A stretch of DNA of 64,000 nt from Solirubrobacter ginsenosidimutans (lineage in GTDB: Bacteria > Actinomycetota > Thermoleophilia > Solirubrobacterales > Solirubrobacteraceae): contig NZ_JAPDOD010000002.1 of the NCBI RefSeq assembly GCF_027587205.1, forward strand, positions 444,467-508,466. Reading direction: 5' to 3'. Position 1 is the first letter of the stretch. Every line of letters begins with the position of its first letter. Position numbers and translations under genes: made by a program. The notes under the pieces were generated by a model. The model was given only the letters and a program-made list of their open reading frames with translations. It did no database searches and was not told the DNA's origin. This document shows positions 50,745-59,666 of the stretch, piece after piece.

Positions 50745-52051
50745 ACAGCTGCGCCCTCAGGGCTGGTGTAGTAGTAGCCGCCGGTCGCCTCGAGGTCCTG
50801 ACCGGACTGGTTGAGGATCATGCCGAGCAGGTTCGCGTGCACGAACGAGAGGCGCTCGATCGCCGTCTGCAGCGCGACGGGCTTGGCCGAGCCGGCGCTC
50901 ACGACGACCAGCACGCCGTCGCAGTGCGGGGCGATCAGCCGGGCGTCGGAGACGGGCAGCACCGGCGGCGTGTCGATCAGGATCAGCGCGTCGAGGTCCC
51001 GCAGGCGCTCGACCAGCGGCGCGAAGCGCACGTGCAGCATCTCCGTCGGGTCCGGCGGCAGCGGCCCGCTCGGGATCACCCACAGGTTCGGGAAGCCGGA
51101 CGGCTTCAGGTTGATCTGCGGGTTGCGGACCGAGAGCAGGTTCGAAAGGCCGGTCGAGTTGTCGACGCCGAAGATCTTGTGCTGCATCGGGCGGCGCAGG
51201 TCGGCGTCGACGATCACGCAGTCGATCCCGATCTGCGCGAGCGCGGCGCCGAGGTTGGCGGTGACGGTCGACTTGCCCTGGGCGGGATCGGGGCTCGTGA
51301 TCTCGATCACCCGCTTCTCCTCGGCGAGGAACTGCACGTTGGTGCGCAGCGCGCGGTAGGCCTCCTGCAGGCCCGTCATGCGCTCCTGGTTCCAGACCAG
51401 CGAGGCGGGCACGCGCTGCAGCGCGCGCTGGCGCGGGAGCCGGCCGACGACGGGCCGGTCGGTGAGATCGTTGAGGTCCTGCGGCGTCTCGATCCGGCGC
51501 CGTACCCGCTCCATCACGAGCGCGTAGGAGATGCCGGCGAGCAGGCCGAGGAGGATGCCGATCGCCACGATCAGCGGCGGGCGCGGCTGGATGGGCGTCG
51601 TGGGGGCGGTCGCCGGGTCGATCGTCGACACGCTGATCAGCGGGTTGTCGCGGATCGAGTCCGAGAAGGCCTGGGCAGCCGCACGGGCGGTGTCCGCGGC
51701 GTCGTTGGGCAACTCGGCCGAGCCGGAGATCCGCAGGATGCCGGTGCCCCCGACGGTCGAGGTGCTGATGTCACCGGGGAGCGGACGCCCGAGGATCTGC
51801 TGCGCGCGCGAGCGGTTGACGCTCGACTTCGCGGTCTCGGCGTACGTGCTCAGCAGCGCGGTGAGGTCGGTGGCGCTGATCAGCCCCGTCTTGGTGTCGA
51901 TCTTCGGCGTCAGCGCGAGCGTCGTCGTCGCCTCGTACTTGGGCGGCGTGACGAGGGCCAGGGCGGCGCTGAAGGCGACCGTGAGCATGACGACGGCGAT
52001 GACGCCGAATCGCCGCTTGCTCAGGATCGCGAGGAGCTCGGTGAGCTGCAC
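50741..52051 (-). CDS. Wzz-type chain-length protein fused to bacterial tyrosine kinase (BY-kinase)
   Basis: A 436-residue protein. The Wzz domain has two membrane helices (residues 15-33 and about 158-178) around an extracytoplasmic loop. The cytosolic BY-kinase domain has Walker A SPDPAQGKSTV (about residue 250; the usual PGEGKST reads PAQGKST), Walker A' VIVDADLRRP and Walker B LILIDTPP. The tail GGYYYTSPEGAAV offers three tyrosines for autophosphorylation. Such proteins set polymer length and activity by cycling phosphorylation, here probably reversed by the PHP phosphatase at 41870-42625. ATG 52051 lies 3 bp from the next gene's stop. Confidence 0.93.
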   Translation of the reverse strand: MQLTELLAILSKRRFGVIAVVMLTVAFSAALALVTPPKYEATTTLALTPKIDTKTGLISATDLTALLSTYAETAKSSVNRSRAQQILGRPLPGDISTSTVGGTGILRISGSAELPNDAADTARAAAQAFSDSIRDNPLISVSTIDPATAPTTPIQPRPPLIVAIGILLGLLAGISYALVMERVRRRIETPQDLNDLTDRPVVGRLPRQRALQRVPASLVWNQERMTGLQEAYRALRTNVQFLAEEKRVIEITSPDPAQGKSTVTANLGAALAQIGIDCVIVDADLRRPMQHKIFGVDNSTGLSNLLSVRNPQINLKPSGFPNLWVIPSGPLPPDPTEMLHVRFAPLVERLRDLDALILIDTPPVLPVSDARLIAPHCDGVLVVVSAGSAKPVALQTAIERLSFVHANLLGMILNQSGQDLEATGGYYYTSPEGAAV

Positions 52052-52054
52052 GTT

Positions 52055-53056
52055 TCAGTGATGGTAGGTGGAGAGCGCTTGGTAGGTGGAGAGGTACGCG
52101 TCCACCATTGCATCGGCAGAAAAGCGCTCGCGCACGAGCCTCGCGCCGGCGGCCCCCATCTCGGCCCGCTGTCCGGGGTCGTCGAGCAGCTCGCGGACCG
52201 TCGCCGCGAGGTCCTCAGGATCGAAGCTCGCGATCCGCACGCCGTCGAGCTCGCGCATCCCGCTGACGGGCGTCGAGACCACCGGCGTGCCCGCCGCCAG
52301 CGCCTCCAGGACCGCGATCGACTGGCCTTCGGAGTCGGAGGTGACGAGCAGGAGCTGTGCGCGGGCGAGCAGCGCGCGGGCGTCGTCGCGGGCGCCGAGG
52401 AAGGTCACGCCGGGCGCGTCGAGCGCCTCGCGCAGGGAGCCGTCGCCGACCACGACGAACTTCGCCTCCGGGACACGCTTCGCGACCTCGAGGAAGCGCC
52501 CGGGGTTCTTGACCGGCTCCAGCCGGCCGACGAACAGCACGCCCTCGCGCGCGGCGTCGTCGCCCCCCGGCGGCGGCGGATCGATCCCGTTGTGGATGAC
52601 CCGCGGGACCGCCGGGGCGAACATCGGCAGCACGCCTTCGGAGACGACGACCACCTCGTCGGCGGCGCGCAGCAGCAGCTTCGCGGCGCCCGCGCGGTCA
52701 TCGGCGGCGGCACCGTGATGCGTGGCGAGCAGCGGCGGGCGGCGCGGTCCGCGGGCAAGCCGGATCGCGGCGCCGGCGATCACCGTCGCCTTCGCGTTGT
52801 GGGCGTGCACGACGTGGGGGCGGAACGACCGGACGAAGGCTGCCTGCCGCGTCGTCCATTCGATGACGCCGAGCGGCGAGCGTCCGCGCTCGGGCAGGAC
52901 GAGGCGCTCGACGTCGCCCAGCTGCGCGTCGAGCGGGCCGGCTGCGCCCGAGACCGCGACGTCGTGACCACGCGCGCGAAGCCCTGACGCGAGGCTGACG
53001 ACCACCCGCTCGGCTCCCCCGAGGCCCAGGCCCGGGCTCGCCAGCAGGATCCGCAC
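52055..53056 (-). CDS. GT4-family glycosyltransferase
   Basis: A 333-residue GT-B glycosyltransferase, the first gene of the four-gene polymerase/kinase operon. It has VRILLASPGLGLGGAERVVV (N-terminal Gly-rich GGAE motif), VVHAHNAKATVIAG, VIHNGIDPPPPGG, GVLFVGRLEPVKNPGRFLEV and the EX7E region SEGQSIAVLEALAAGTPVVS. It probably transfers an NDP-hexose in repeat-unit assembly. GTG 53056 is 30 bp from the divergent GHL15-like gene start. Confidence 0.9.
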   Translation of the reverse strand: MRILLASPGLGLGGAERVVVSLASGLRARGHDVAVSGAAGPLDAQLGDVERLVLPERGRSPLGVIEWTTRQAAFVRSFRPHVVHAHNAKATVIAGAAIRLARGPRRPPLLATHHGAAADDRAGAAKLLLRAADEVVVVSEGVLPMFAPAVPRVIHNGIDPPPPGGDDAAREGVLFVGRLEPVKNPGRFLEVAKRVPEAKFVVVGDGSLREALDAPGVTFLGARDDARALLARAQLLLVTSDSEGQSIAVLEALAAGTPVVSTPVSGMRELDGVRIASFDPEDLAATVRELLDDPGQRAEMGAAGARLVRERFSADAMVDAYLSTYQALSTYHH

Positions 53057-53086
53057 GGGCCGGGAGGCTACAGAGTCGCTCCCGGG

Positions 53087-54562
53087 ATGCCGACCACACG
53101 GTGCAAGATGACCCGGCGCCTCGCGCTCATCTTCGCTCTCTTCGCCACCGCCGCGGTGCCCGCGGTCGCGGCTGCCGCGCCCGGCCGGGTCACGCTCGTG
53201 CGCGCTGCGGGAGCGTCGGGCGACCTCGCCTGGTCGCGCGCCCACATCTGGCGCATGCACGGGACGACCGCGTGGGACCCCGCGACGACGTGGGTGCGCC
53301 GCAGCGCCTACGCGCTCGATTCCGCCACCGCCGCCGCGCACCCGGACTGGGTGCTCAAGGACGCGTTCTCCACGCAGCTCTATGTCGGGTCGTCGCTCGC
53401 CGGCGACTTCGGCAACCCGGCCTACCGCGCCTGGTGGATCGCCCAGGTGACGGCGCAGGCCGCCGGGGCCGCGGGCGTCTACGTCGACGACGTCGCGATG
53501 GAGCGCCGCGCGTACTACGAGGACGGCTACAGCGCGAGCATCCGCGACCCGCGCACCGGCGCGACGATGTCCGAGGCCAACTGGCAGCACTACATGGCGG
53601 ACTTCATGACCGAGCTGCGCGCCGCGCTTCCCGCCGCCGAGATCGTGCACGACGTGGTCTGGTACAAGGGCGACGCCCGCGCCGACATCCAGCGCGAGCT
53701 CTCCGCCGCGACGGCGGTGGCGCTCGAGACGCCGTCGACCGCGGGGTCGACCGGGACCTACGGCTGGGAGACCTTCGCCGGGTACGTCGAACGCCGGGAG
53801 GCGGCCGGGCTCGGCGTCGTCCTGGACGCCTACGCCGACGCGCCCATCGCCCGGCAGTACTGGCTCGCGAACGCGCTCCTGCTCGACACCGGTGCATTGG
53901 CGCTCGGCAACGACGCGTGGACCGCGCCGAACCGCTTCTGGACCGGCTACGCGCTGAACCTCGGCACGCCGGCGGGTCCGCGCTCGAGCTGGTCGGGTGT
54001 CTGGCGGCGAGATTTCGCCCAGGGGCTCGTGCTCGTCAACCCGCCGGGCAACGGCCCGCGCCCGGTCGTGGTCGGCAGCGGCTACGTCGACCTCGACGGT
54101 GTCGTCCAGACCCAGCTGACGCTGGCGCCGGGTACCGCGATCGTGCTCCGCAAGGCGCCGACCGCCACCGCCCCACCGCCGCCCGTCGCTCCGGTCGCGA
54201 CGCCCACCCCGGAGCCCGCTCCGGCCCCGGGCAAGCCGGGTAAGCGCCCGGGCAAGGCGAAGGCGCACAGCGCGGGCGCCGCGACTCCGCTCGAGACGCG
54301 CACCACGGTGTCGCTGGCGCGTGCGAGGGTCACGGGCCACGTCACGGGCGCCGTCAGTGGCTTCGCGCGGGTGACCGTGCAGCGCAAACGCGGGAGCGGG
54401 TGGGTCACGGTGCGCCGCGCCAAGGACTCCGTCTCCAAGCGCGGGAACTTCGCGGGCGACATCACGCCGCTCGCGCGCGGCACGTACCGCGTGATGGCGA
54501 CCTTCGAGGGCACGGGCACCGCTCGCCCCTCGAAGTCCGGCTACAAGGTCCGTTCGCTCTAG
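53087..54562 (+). CDS. Second secreted GHL15-like putative glycoside hydrolase
   Basis: A 491-residue exported protein. The signal peptide is about residues 9-31 (LALIFALFATAAVPAVAAAA). The barrel domain (32-360) parallels the first GHL15 protein: AAHPDWVLKDAFSTQLYVGS, GNPAYRAWWIAQVTAQAAGA, the acid pair GVYVDDVAM (Asp134-Asp135) and a later WETFAGYVERREAAG segment. A Pro/Lys linker and a C-terminal Ig-like basic domain (about 405-491) follow. ATG 53108 is an alternative start. It is probably cotranscribed with the next glycosyltransferase (12-bp gap). No riboswitch precedes it. Confidence 0.78.
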   Translation: MPTTRCKMTRRLALIFALFATAAVPAVAAAAPGRVTLVRAAGASGDLAWSRAHIWRMHGTTAWDPATTWVRRSAYALDSATAAAHPDWVLKDAFSTQLYVGSSLAGDFGNPAYRAWWIAQVTAQAAGAAGVYVDDVAMERRAYYEDGYSASIRDPRTGATMSEANWQHYMADFMTELRAALPAAEIVHDVVWYKGDARADIQRELSAATAVALETPSTAGSTGTYGWETFAGYVERREAAGLGVVLDAYADAPIARQYWLANALLLDTGALALGNDAWTAPNRFWTGYALNLGTPAGPRSSWSGVWRRDFAQGLVLVNPPGNGPRPVVVGSGYVDLDGVVQTQLTLAPGTAIVLRKAPTATAPPPPVAPVATPTPEPAPAPGKPGKRPGKAKAHSAGAATPLETRTTVSLARARVTGHVTGAVSGFARVTVQRKRGSGWVTVRRAKDSVSKRGNFAGDITPLARGTYRVMATFEGTGTARPSKSGYKVRSL

Positions 54563-54574
54563 CATCCGCGCCCT

Positions 54575-55651
54575 ATGGCGCGGATCGCCCTCGTCTGCGA
54601 ACCGCCCGACGGCGGTGCGGCGGAGCACGTGGCGCAGCTCGCGCGTGGACTCGGCGCGCACGGGCACGAGGCCGTGGTCTTCGGGCCCGAGGCGTTCGCG
54701 CCGGCGCTCGAGGGCGTCGTGCGGCTGCCGTTCCGGCGTGATTACGCGCACCCGCGCGAGGATGCGCGGGCGTTCGCGACGCTGCTGCGGAAGCTGCGGG
54801 CCTTCGAGCTCGTCCACGCGCATTCGGCGAAGGCCGGAGTGCTCGGCCGGCTCGCGGGGTGGAGCGTGCGGCGACCGGTCGTCTACACCCCGCACGGGTT
54901 CCCGTTCGTGGGGGAGATGCGCGAGGCGCGGCGGGTGTTCTCCCACGTCGTCGAGCGGCTGCTGGCGCCCCCGACCGCCGCGATCATCGGCGTCTGCGCG
55001 TTCGAGCGCGACCTGGCGCGAGCGAACCAGCTCCACCCACGGATGCTCGCCGTCGTGCACAACGGGTCGCCGCCGTGCGGCGAGGTCGCCGCCCACGCCC
55101 GCTCGTCGCGGCTCGTCGTCGGCACCGTCTCGGCGCTGCGGCGCGGGAAGGGCGTCGACGTGCTGCTCGACGCCGTCCCTGCGATCCTCGCCGCCGTGCC
55201 GGAGGCGGAGATCGTGATCGCCGGCGACGGGCCGCAAGGTGACGAGCTGCGCGCCCATCCTTCCGCCGGCCGCGTGCGCTGGGAACCGTATCGGCCGCCG
55301 GCGGCCAACCATCTGCGCGAGCTCGACGTCTACGTCCTCGCGTCGAGCTGGGAGGCGTTCCCGATCGGCCCGCTGGAAGCGCTGGCGTGCGGCGTGCCGC
55401 AGGTCGTCACCGCCGTCGGCGGCACCCGCGAGGCGGTGGTGCCGGAGACCGGCCTGCTGATCCCCCCGCGCGACCCGCAGGCGCTGGCGCACGCGGCGGT
55501 CGAGCTCCTGCGCGACCCGCAGCGCCGCGAGGCGATGCGCTCCGCCTCACGCGAACGGCACGCGGCGCAGTTCACGGTCGACCGGATGGTCGCCGGCACC
55601 GCGGCGGTCTACGACGCGGTGCTGTCTAATACGCGCCGCGGCCGGAGATGA
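54575..55651 (+). CDS. GT4-family glycosyltransferase
   Basis: A 358-residue GT-B glycosyltransferase. It has ALVCEPPDGGAAEHVAQLAR at the N-terminus, LVHAHSAKAGVLGRLAG and YTPHGFPFVGEM (typical of the WcaA/PelF-like acceptor side). The donor side has TVSALRRGKGVDVLLDAVPA and SSWEAFPIGPLEALACGVPQ. It shares a 26-bp convergent overlap with the initiating transferase gene. Confidence 0.9.
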   Translation: MARIALVCEPPDGGAAEHVAQLARGLGAHGHEAVVFGPEAFAPALEGVVRLPFRRDYAHPREDARAFATLLRKLRAFELVHAHSAKAGVLGRLAGWSVRRPVVYTPHGFPFVGEMREARRVFSHVVERLLAPPTAAIIGVCAFERDLARANQLHPRMLAVVHNGSPPCGEVAAHARSSRLVVGTVSALRRGKGVDVLLDAVPAILAAVPEAEIVIAGDGPQGDELRAHPSAGRVRWEPYRPPAANHLRELDVYVLASSWEAFPIGPLEALACGVPQVVTAVGGTREAVVPETGLLIPPRDPQALAHAAVELLRDPQRREAMRSASRERHAAQFTVDRMVAGTAAVYDAVLSNTRRGRR

Positions 55652-57104
55652 CGGCCGGCAGCGTCGCCAGGAGGATCTCGATGTCACGCGCGAGCGACCA
55701 GCCGGCGACGTACTGGTAGTCGAACTTGATCATGTCCTGGAACGGGATGTGCGAGCGGCCCGAGACCTGCCAGGGGCCGGTCAGCCCGGGGCGCAGGTCG
55801 GCGCGGCGCGACTGCCAGGCCTCGCTCAGCGCGGCGTGCTCGGCCAGCACCAGCGGGCGCGGGCCGACGAGGCTCATGTCCCCGAAGAGCACGTTGAGCA
55901 ACTGTGGCGCCTCGTCGAGCGAGAAGCGGCGGATGATGCGACCGACGCGGGTCACGCGGTCGTCGTCGCGGGCCTTGACGATCGCTCCGTCCTCGCGCAC
56001 GAGCACGGTCGAGTCGACCTTCATCGAACGGAACTTGTAGAGCTTGAAGAAGCGCCCGCCGCGGCCGGAGCGCTGCTGGGTGAACAGCACCGGGCCCTTG
56101 GAGTCCAGTTTGATCGCGACGGCGATCAGCGCGAGCAGCGGGGAGAGGATGAGGATGGCGATCGTGGCGCCCACGACGTCCAGCGTGCGCTTGGAGAAGC
56201 GCGACAGCGGCGAGAACGTCGGCTGGCTGATCGAGAGCAGCGGCATGCCGCCGACCTGCTCGATCGTGCGCGCGCCCTCGAGGAACTCGAACAGGCGGGG
56301 GACAATGTCGACGGTCACGCCCGCGTCGCGGCATACGCGGATGGCGTGCAGCAGGTCCTCGTGGCTGGCGCGGGTGAACGCGATCATCACGCGGTCGACG
56401 CGGCCGAAGGTGATCAGGTCCTGCAGCGAGTCGAGCGTCCCGAGACGGGGGATGCCGAGGCGGCCGGGCTCGTGCACGTCGTCGTCGATGAAGCCGACCG
56501 GGTCCAGGCCAAGCTCGTAGTGGCGCTGGAGGCGCTGCACGAGCTGCAAGGCAACCGTGCCCGAGCCGAGGATCAGGGTGCGTTCTCGCAGCGCCGGCGA
56601 GCGATGCAGGCCGACGCGCGCGGCGGCGCGGCCGATCCCGGCACCCGCGCCCGTTATGACGGCGGCACTCAAGGCGCCGACGACGGGCGCGCTCGCGTCC
56701 AGCGCCGTCAGCAGACCGAAGATCGGCCACGAGACGAGCAGCGACGTGACCGCGAGGCGCGGGGCGTCGCCGATCCCGCTCGCCCACGAGCGCAGGTCGT
56801 CCAGCGCATACAGACCGCAGACGTACGCGAGCACGGGCCAGCCGAGGCCGATGGCCAACGCGACGACGGGGACCTGGCGGAAGCTCAGCCCTGCGGCGAG
56901 CGCCGCGATCGCACCCGTGAAGGAGCCCGCGATGATGTCGGCCGACAGCAACTGCCGGCGCAACTGTGAGTTACGACGCCCTGCCGGGGGCTGCGCCGGG
57001 ACGAACGTCTCGGTCAGAACGTCCGTCGAGACGCTCAGACTTCCCGCTGGATCTGCCGATGTCGCATTCGTGCTCAAGACCGCGTCCTTGCTTGGCCGAG
57101 GCAA
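55626..57104 (-). CDS. Polyprenyl-phosphate sugar-1-phosphate transferase (initiating PGT)
   Basis: A 492-residue WbaP/CpsE-type enzyme that starts repeat-unit synthesis by moving a sugar-1-phosphate onto undecaprenyl phosphate. Four N-terminal helices (about 50-165) precede a CoA-binding-like Rossmann domain (TLILGSGTVALQLVQRLQRH...). The C-terminal bacterial sugar transferase domain starts near residue 305 (KRTLDVVGATIAIL) with KGPVLFTQQRSGRGGRFFKL, YKFRSMKVD, RRFSLDEAPQLLNVLFGDMS and GPRP. The start is TTG 57104, as no ATG or GTG lies nearby in frame upstream. Divergent from the ligase-like gene by 115 bp. Confidence 0.93.
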   Translation of the reverse strand: MPRPSKDAVLSTNATSADPAGSLSVSTDVLTETFVPAQPPAGRRNSQLRRQLLSADIIAGSFTGAIAALAAGLSFRQVPVVALAIGLGWPVLAYVCGLYALDDLRSWASGIGDAPRLAVTSLLVSWPIFGLLTALDASAPVVGALSAAVITGAGAGIGRAAARVGLHRSPALRERTLILGSGTVALQLVQRLQRHYELGLDPVGFIDDDVHEPGRLGIPRLGTLDSLQDLITFGRVDRVMIAFTRASHEDLLHAIRVCRDAGVTVDIVPRLFEFLEGARTIEQVGGMPLLSISQPTFSPLSRFSKRTLDVVGATIAILILSPLLALIAVAIKLDSKGPVLFTQQRSGRGGRFFKLYKFRSMKVDSTVLVREDGAIVKARDDDRVTRVGRIIRRFSLDEAPQLLNVLFGDMSLVGPRPLVLAEHAALSEAWQSRRADLRPGLTGPWQVSGRSHIPFQDMIKFDYQYVAGWSLARDIEILLATLPAVISGRGAY

Positions 57105-57219
57105 TCATGCCCAGGAATTCTGAGTATCAATCCCCCGCCTCCGGTCGTATCACGCACCGTCTTCCAGACTGTCGTAGGACGGGGTCCTGGGTCATGAATC
57201 GGCCTCTACTGGTCTGCGC

Positions 57220-59196
57220 TTGAGCCCGCCCCGTCCGGTGGCCCACGCCCGCGCCCGGTTTGGCGCCTGGTTTCTAACCCTACCTGGGCTGGCGACGGTG
57301 TGGCTGGGCTTTCGGGCGGGTGGGTTCTTCCCCGGGCAGGTCGGTCTCGTGGCGTTGACACTCGCCATTGTTCTTGTCGGGCGCATGACAGTGGCCCAAA
57401 AACCGTTCGAAGGCTGGAGTTCCGCTCTTGCACTCGCATCCGGTGCAATGGCTGGATTGGCCGTCTGGACGCTCGCATCGGTGATTTGGTCGGACGCGCC
57501 GGCGCGCGCATTGTCCGAGTTCGATCGCACCCTGCTCTACGGCTTGGTTCTGGTGCTGACCGGCACCTCAGCGGGTCGCATCGGAGATTTGTCCATATTG
57601 CTCCGCTGGACCGCTTCAGCCTTCGCCGCGATCGCCTTGGCGGGGCTGGTCACCCGACTTCTGCCGGAGACCTTCCCGATCTCGGCGGGCTTCCTCCCGG
57701 AACGTGTCTCGTTCCCGCTCACCTACTGGAACGCGATGGGGATCGCGTGCGCCGTCGGCGCGCTGCTGACGCTGCACCTGACGTCGAGCGGCCGCGAGCC
57801 AGTCGTCGTGCGGGTCGTCGCCGCGGCGCTGCTGCCCGTCTTCGCCGTCACGCTCTACCTGACGTTCTCGCGCGGCGCGATCTGGGTGCTGCCGATCGGA
57901 CTCGTGCTCTACGTGCTCCTGGCGCAGCCGCGCGGCATCGTCACCGGCCTCGCCGCGGGTGGGATCCCGGCGGCCGTCGCGACGAAGATCGCCTACGGCA
58001 ACGAACTCCTGGCGCGTGCGGACTACGACTCGTCCGCCGCCGCGGCTGCTCAAGGCCGGCACGTGGCCCTCGTCGTATTGGTGTGCGCGCTGGTCGCGGC
58101 GGGACTGCGCTTCGCCGCGCTACCGGTCGACAGGCGGATCGAGCGGATCGAGTTCCCGCGCGAGGCGCGCTGGCTGCTCGCCGGGGGCGTCGTCGTCGCC
58201 CTGCTCGTGGGCGCCGCACTCGCCAACGCTCCGCGTCGGATCTCTGACGCGCGCGCGACGTTCACCCAGGGCCAGTACATGGAGTACTCCAGCGACCTGC
58301 GCACGCGCTTGACCTCGGCGGTGGACAACGGCCGGATCGACAACTGGCGCATCGCGCTCGACGGCTTCAAGGCCAACCCGTTCCACGGAACCGGCGCCGG
58401 CACCTACCGGATCACGTGGGACCGCCACCGGCCGCCGCCGCCGGTCAAGGTCAACGACGGCCACTCGCTCTATCTGGAGACGATGTCCGAGATGGGCGTG
58501 GTCGGCCTGCTTCTGCTCCTGACCGCGCTCGGCACGATCCTGATCGGCGGCGTGCTGCGGCTCGGCGGGCCCGAACGCCACGCCTACGGCGCGTTCGTCG
58601 CCGCCGGCACGATGCTCCTGATCCACGCGGGGATCGACTGGGACTGGGAGATGCCCGCCCTGTTCGTCTGGCTGTTCGGCGCCGGCGGTGTCGCACTCGC
58701 GTCGCGACAGCCTCGGCTCGGCGAGATGGGACGGATGCCGCGGGTGATCGCCGCGCTCGCGGTGCTGGTCCTGGGGATGACGCCCGCGCTCTTCGCCTAC
58801 TCGCAGCCGCCGCTGGACCGCGCCGTCTCCGAGTTCGCCGTGCGCAACTGTGACGCGGCGATCAACGATGCTTTGACCGCCACCGAGCGCTTCGGCACGC
58901 GGCCGGAGCCCTGGCAGGTCCTCGGCTACTGCGACGCGCGGCTCGGCCAATACGCCCTGGCGCGCCGCGCGATGGACGCCGCCCGCTCACGTGACCCGAA
59001 CAACTGGCAGTACGCCTACGGGCAGGCGATCGTCTACGGCGTCTCGGGCCTCGATCCGCGGCCGTTTGCGCGCGAGGCGCTGCGGTTGAACCCGCTCGAC
59101 CCTGATGCGGTTGCGCTGGTCAAGAACTTGGCCGCCGCGAAGACGGCGGCGGCGCGGCGCGATGTCACCGTGACGGCGACGATCCCGCAGGGCTAG
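57220..59196 (+). CDS. O-antigen ligase/polymerase-family membrane protein with TPR-like tail
   Basis: A 658-residue protein with about 12 membrane helices and the Wzy_C loop: NPFHGTGAGTYRITWDRHRP and DGHSLYLETMSEMGVVGLLL (about residues 385-430, the HSLYLE motif). After the last helix (about 525) an extracytoplasmic alpha-helical tail contains two TPR-like repeats (EPWQVLGYCDARLGQYALAR, RDPNNWQYAYGQAIVYGVSG). It is a second polymerase or a ligase attaching the polymer to a carrier. Starts TTG 57220 or GTG 57238. Confidence 0.87.
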   Translation: MSPPRPVAHARARFGAWFLTLPGLATVWLGFRAGGFFPGQVGLVALTLAIVLVGRMTVAQKPFEGWSSALALASGAMAGLAVWTLASVIWSDAPARALSEFDRTLLYGLVLVLTGTSAGRIGDLSILLRWTASAFAAIALAGLVTRLLPETFPISAGFLPERVSFPLTYWNAMGIACAVGALLTLHLTSSGREPVVVRVVAAALLPVFAVTLYLTFSRGAIWVLPIGLVLYVLLAQPRGIVTGLAAGGIPAAVATKIAYGNELLARADYDSSAAAAAQGRHVALVVLVCALVAAGLRFAALPVDRRIERIEFPREARWLLAGGVVVALLVGAALANAPRRISDARATFTQGQYMEYSSDLRTRLTSAVDNGRIDNWRIALDGFKANPFHGTGAGTYRITWDRHRPPPPVKVNDGHSLYLETMSEMGVVGLLLLLTALGTILIGGVLRLGGPERHAYGAFVAAGTMLLIHAGIDWDWEMPALFVWLFGAGGVALASRQPRLGEMGRMPRVIAALAVLVLGMTPALFAYSQPPLDRAVSEFAVRNCDAAINDALTATERFGTRPEPWQVLGYCDARLGQYALARRAMDAARSRDPNNWQYAYGQAIVYGVSGLDPRPFAREALRLNPLDPDAVALVKNLAAAKTAAARRDVTVTATIPQG

Positions 59197-59405
59197 GTGG
59201 GTTGAACCTCAACTGCGCCGGGTGGGGGAGGGGGGAGTGGCAGTGCCACCCGTTCCGGGCTGCCGTGGGTCCGCTCGGCGCTCGGCTCTGTTGGGGTCGA
59301 AGTGCCGTGCTGGGATACCGGCAGTTACGGGCGTGGTGCTGACACCCCCGTCCGCGCCGGGCCTTGCGGTGATCGGTTTCGGCGAGCAACGAAGTCATGC
59401 GCGTG

Positions 59406-59456
59406 GGGGGTGAGGAACAAATGCGTCCTGTGAGGACGCAAATGTTCCTCACCCCC
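59406..59456. terminator. Large bidirectional hairpin between convergent genes
   Basis: A 51-bp near-perfect inverted repeat: outer 14-bp arms GGGGGTGAGGAACA/TGTTCCTCACCCCC and inner 7-bp arms GCGTCCT/AGGACGC with a 3-nt loop. It sits in the 470-bp interval between the ends of the ligase-like gene and the LPFTG gene, so it can stop transcription from both sides. The rest of 59197-59666 holds no gene. Confidence 0.65.
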
Positions 59457-59666
59457 ACCAGCGCGCCAACTCGACCAGTGCGAACCTGATCGAAACCCGC
59501 GATCCGTCCCTCGAGCGCGCATGGTCGACCACGGCGACCGGGACAGCGGACTTACGGCAGCCGGGGACGGGTGGCTCGCCACTCCCCCGCCCGGCGCAGT
59601 TGACTTTCGTCCCTTAAACACATGTGGCCGCCGAGCCCAAACTCGGCGACCACACACAAACGGGAG

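Noticed and set aside
52055..55492. 1,145-codon minus-strand open frame across the GHL15-like gene and a glycosyltransferase
   Set aside because: Homology starts at GTG 53056; upstream is a low-complexity antisense reading of two well-supported plus-strand genes.
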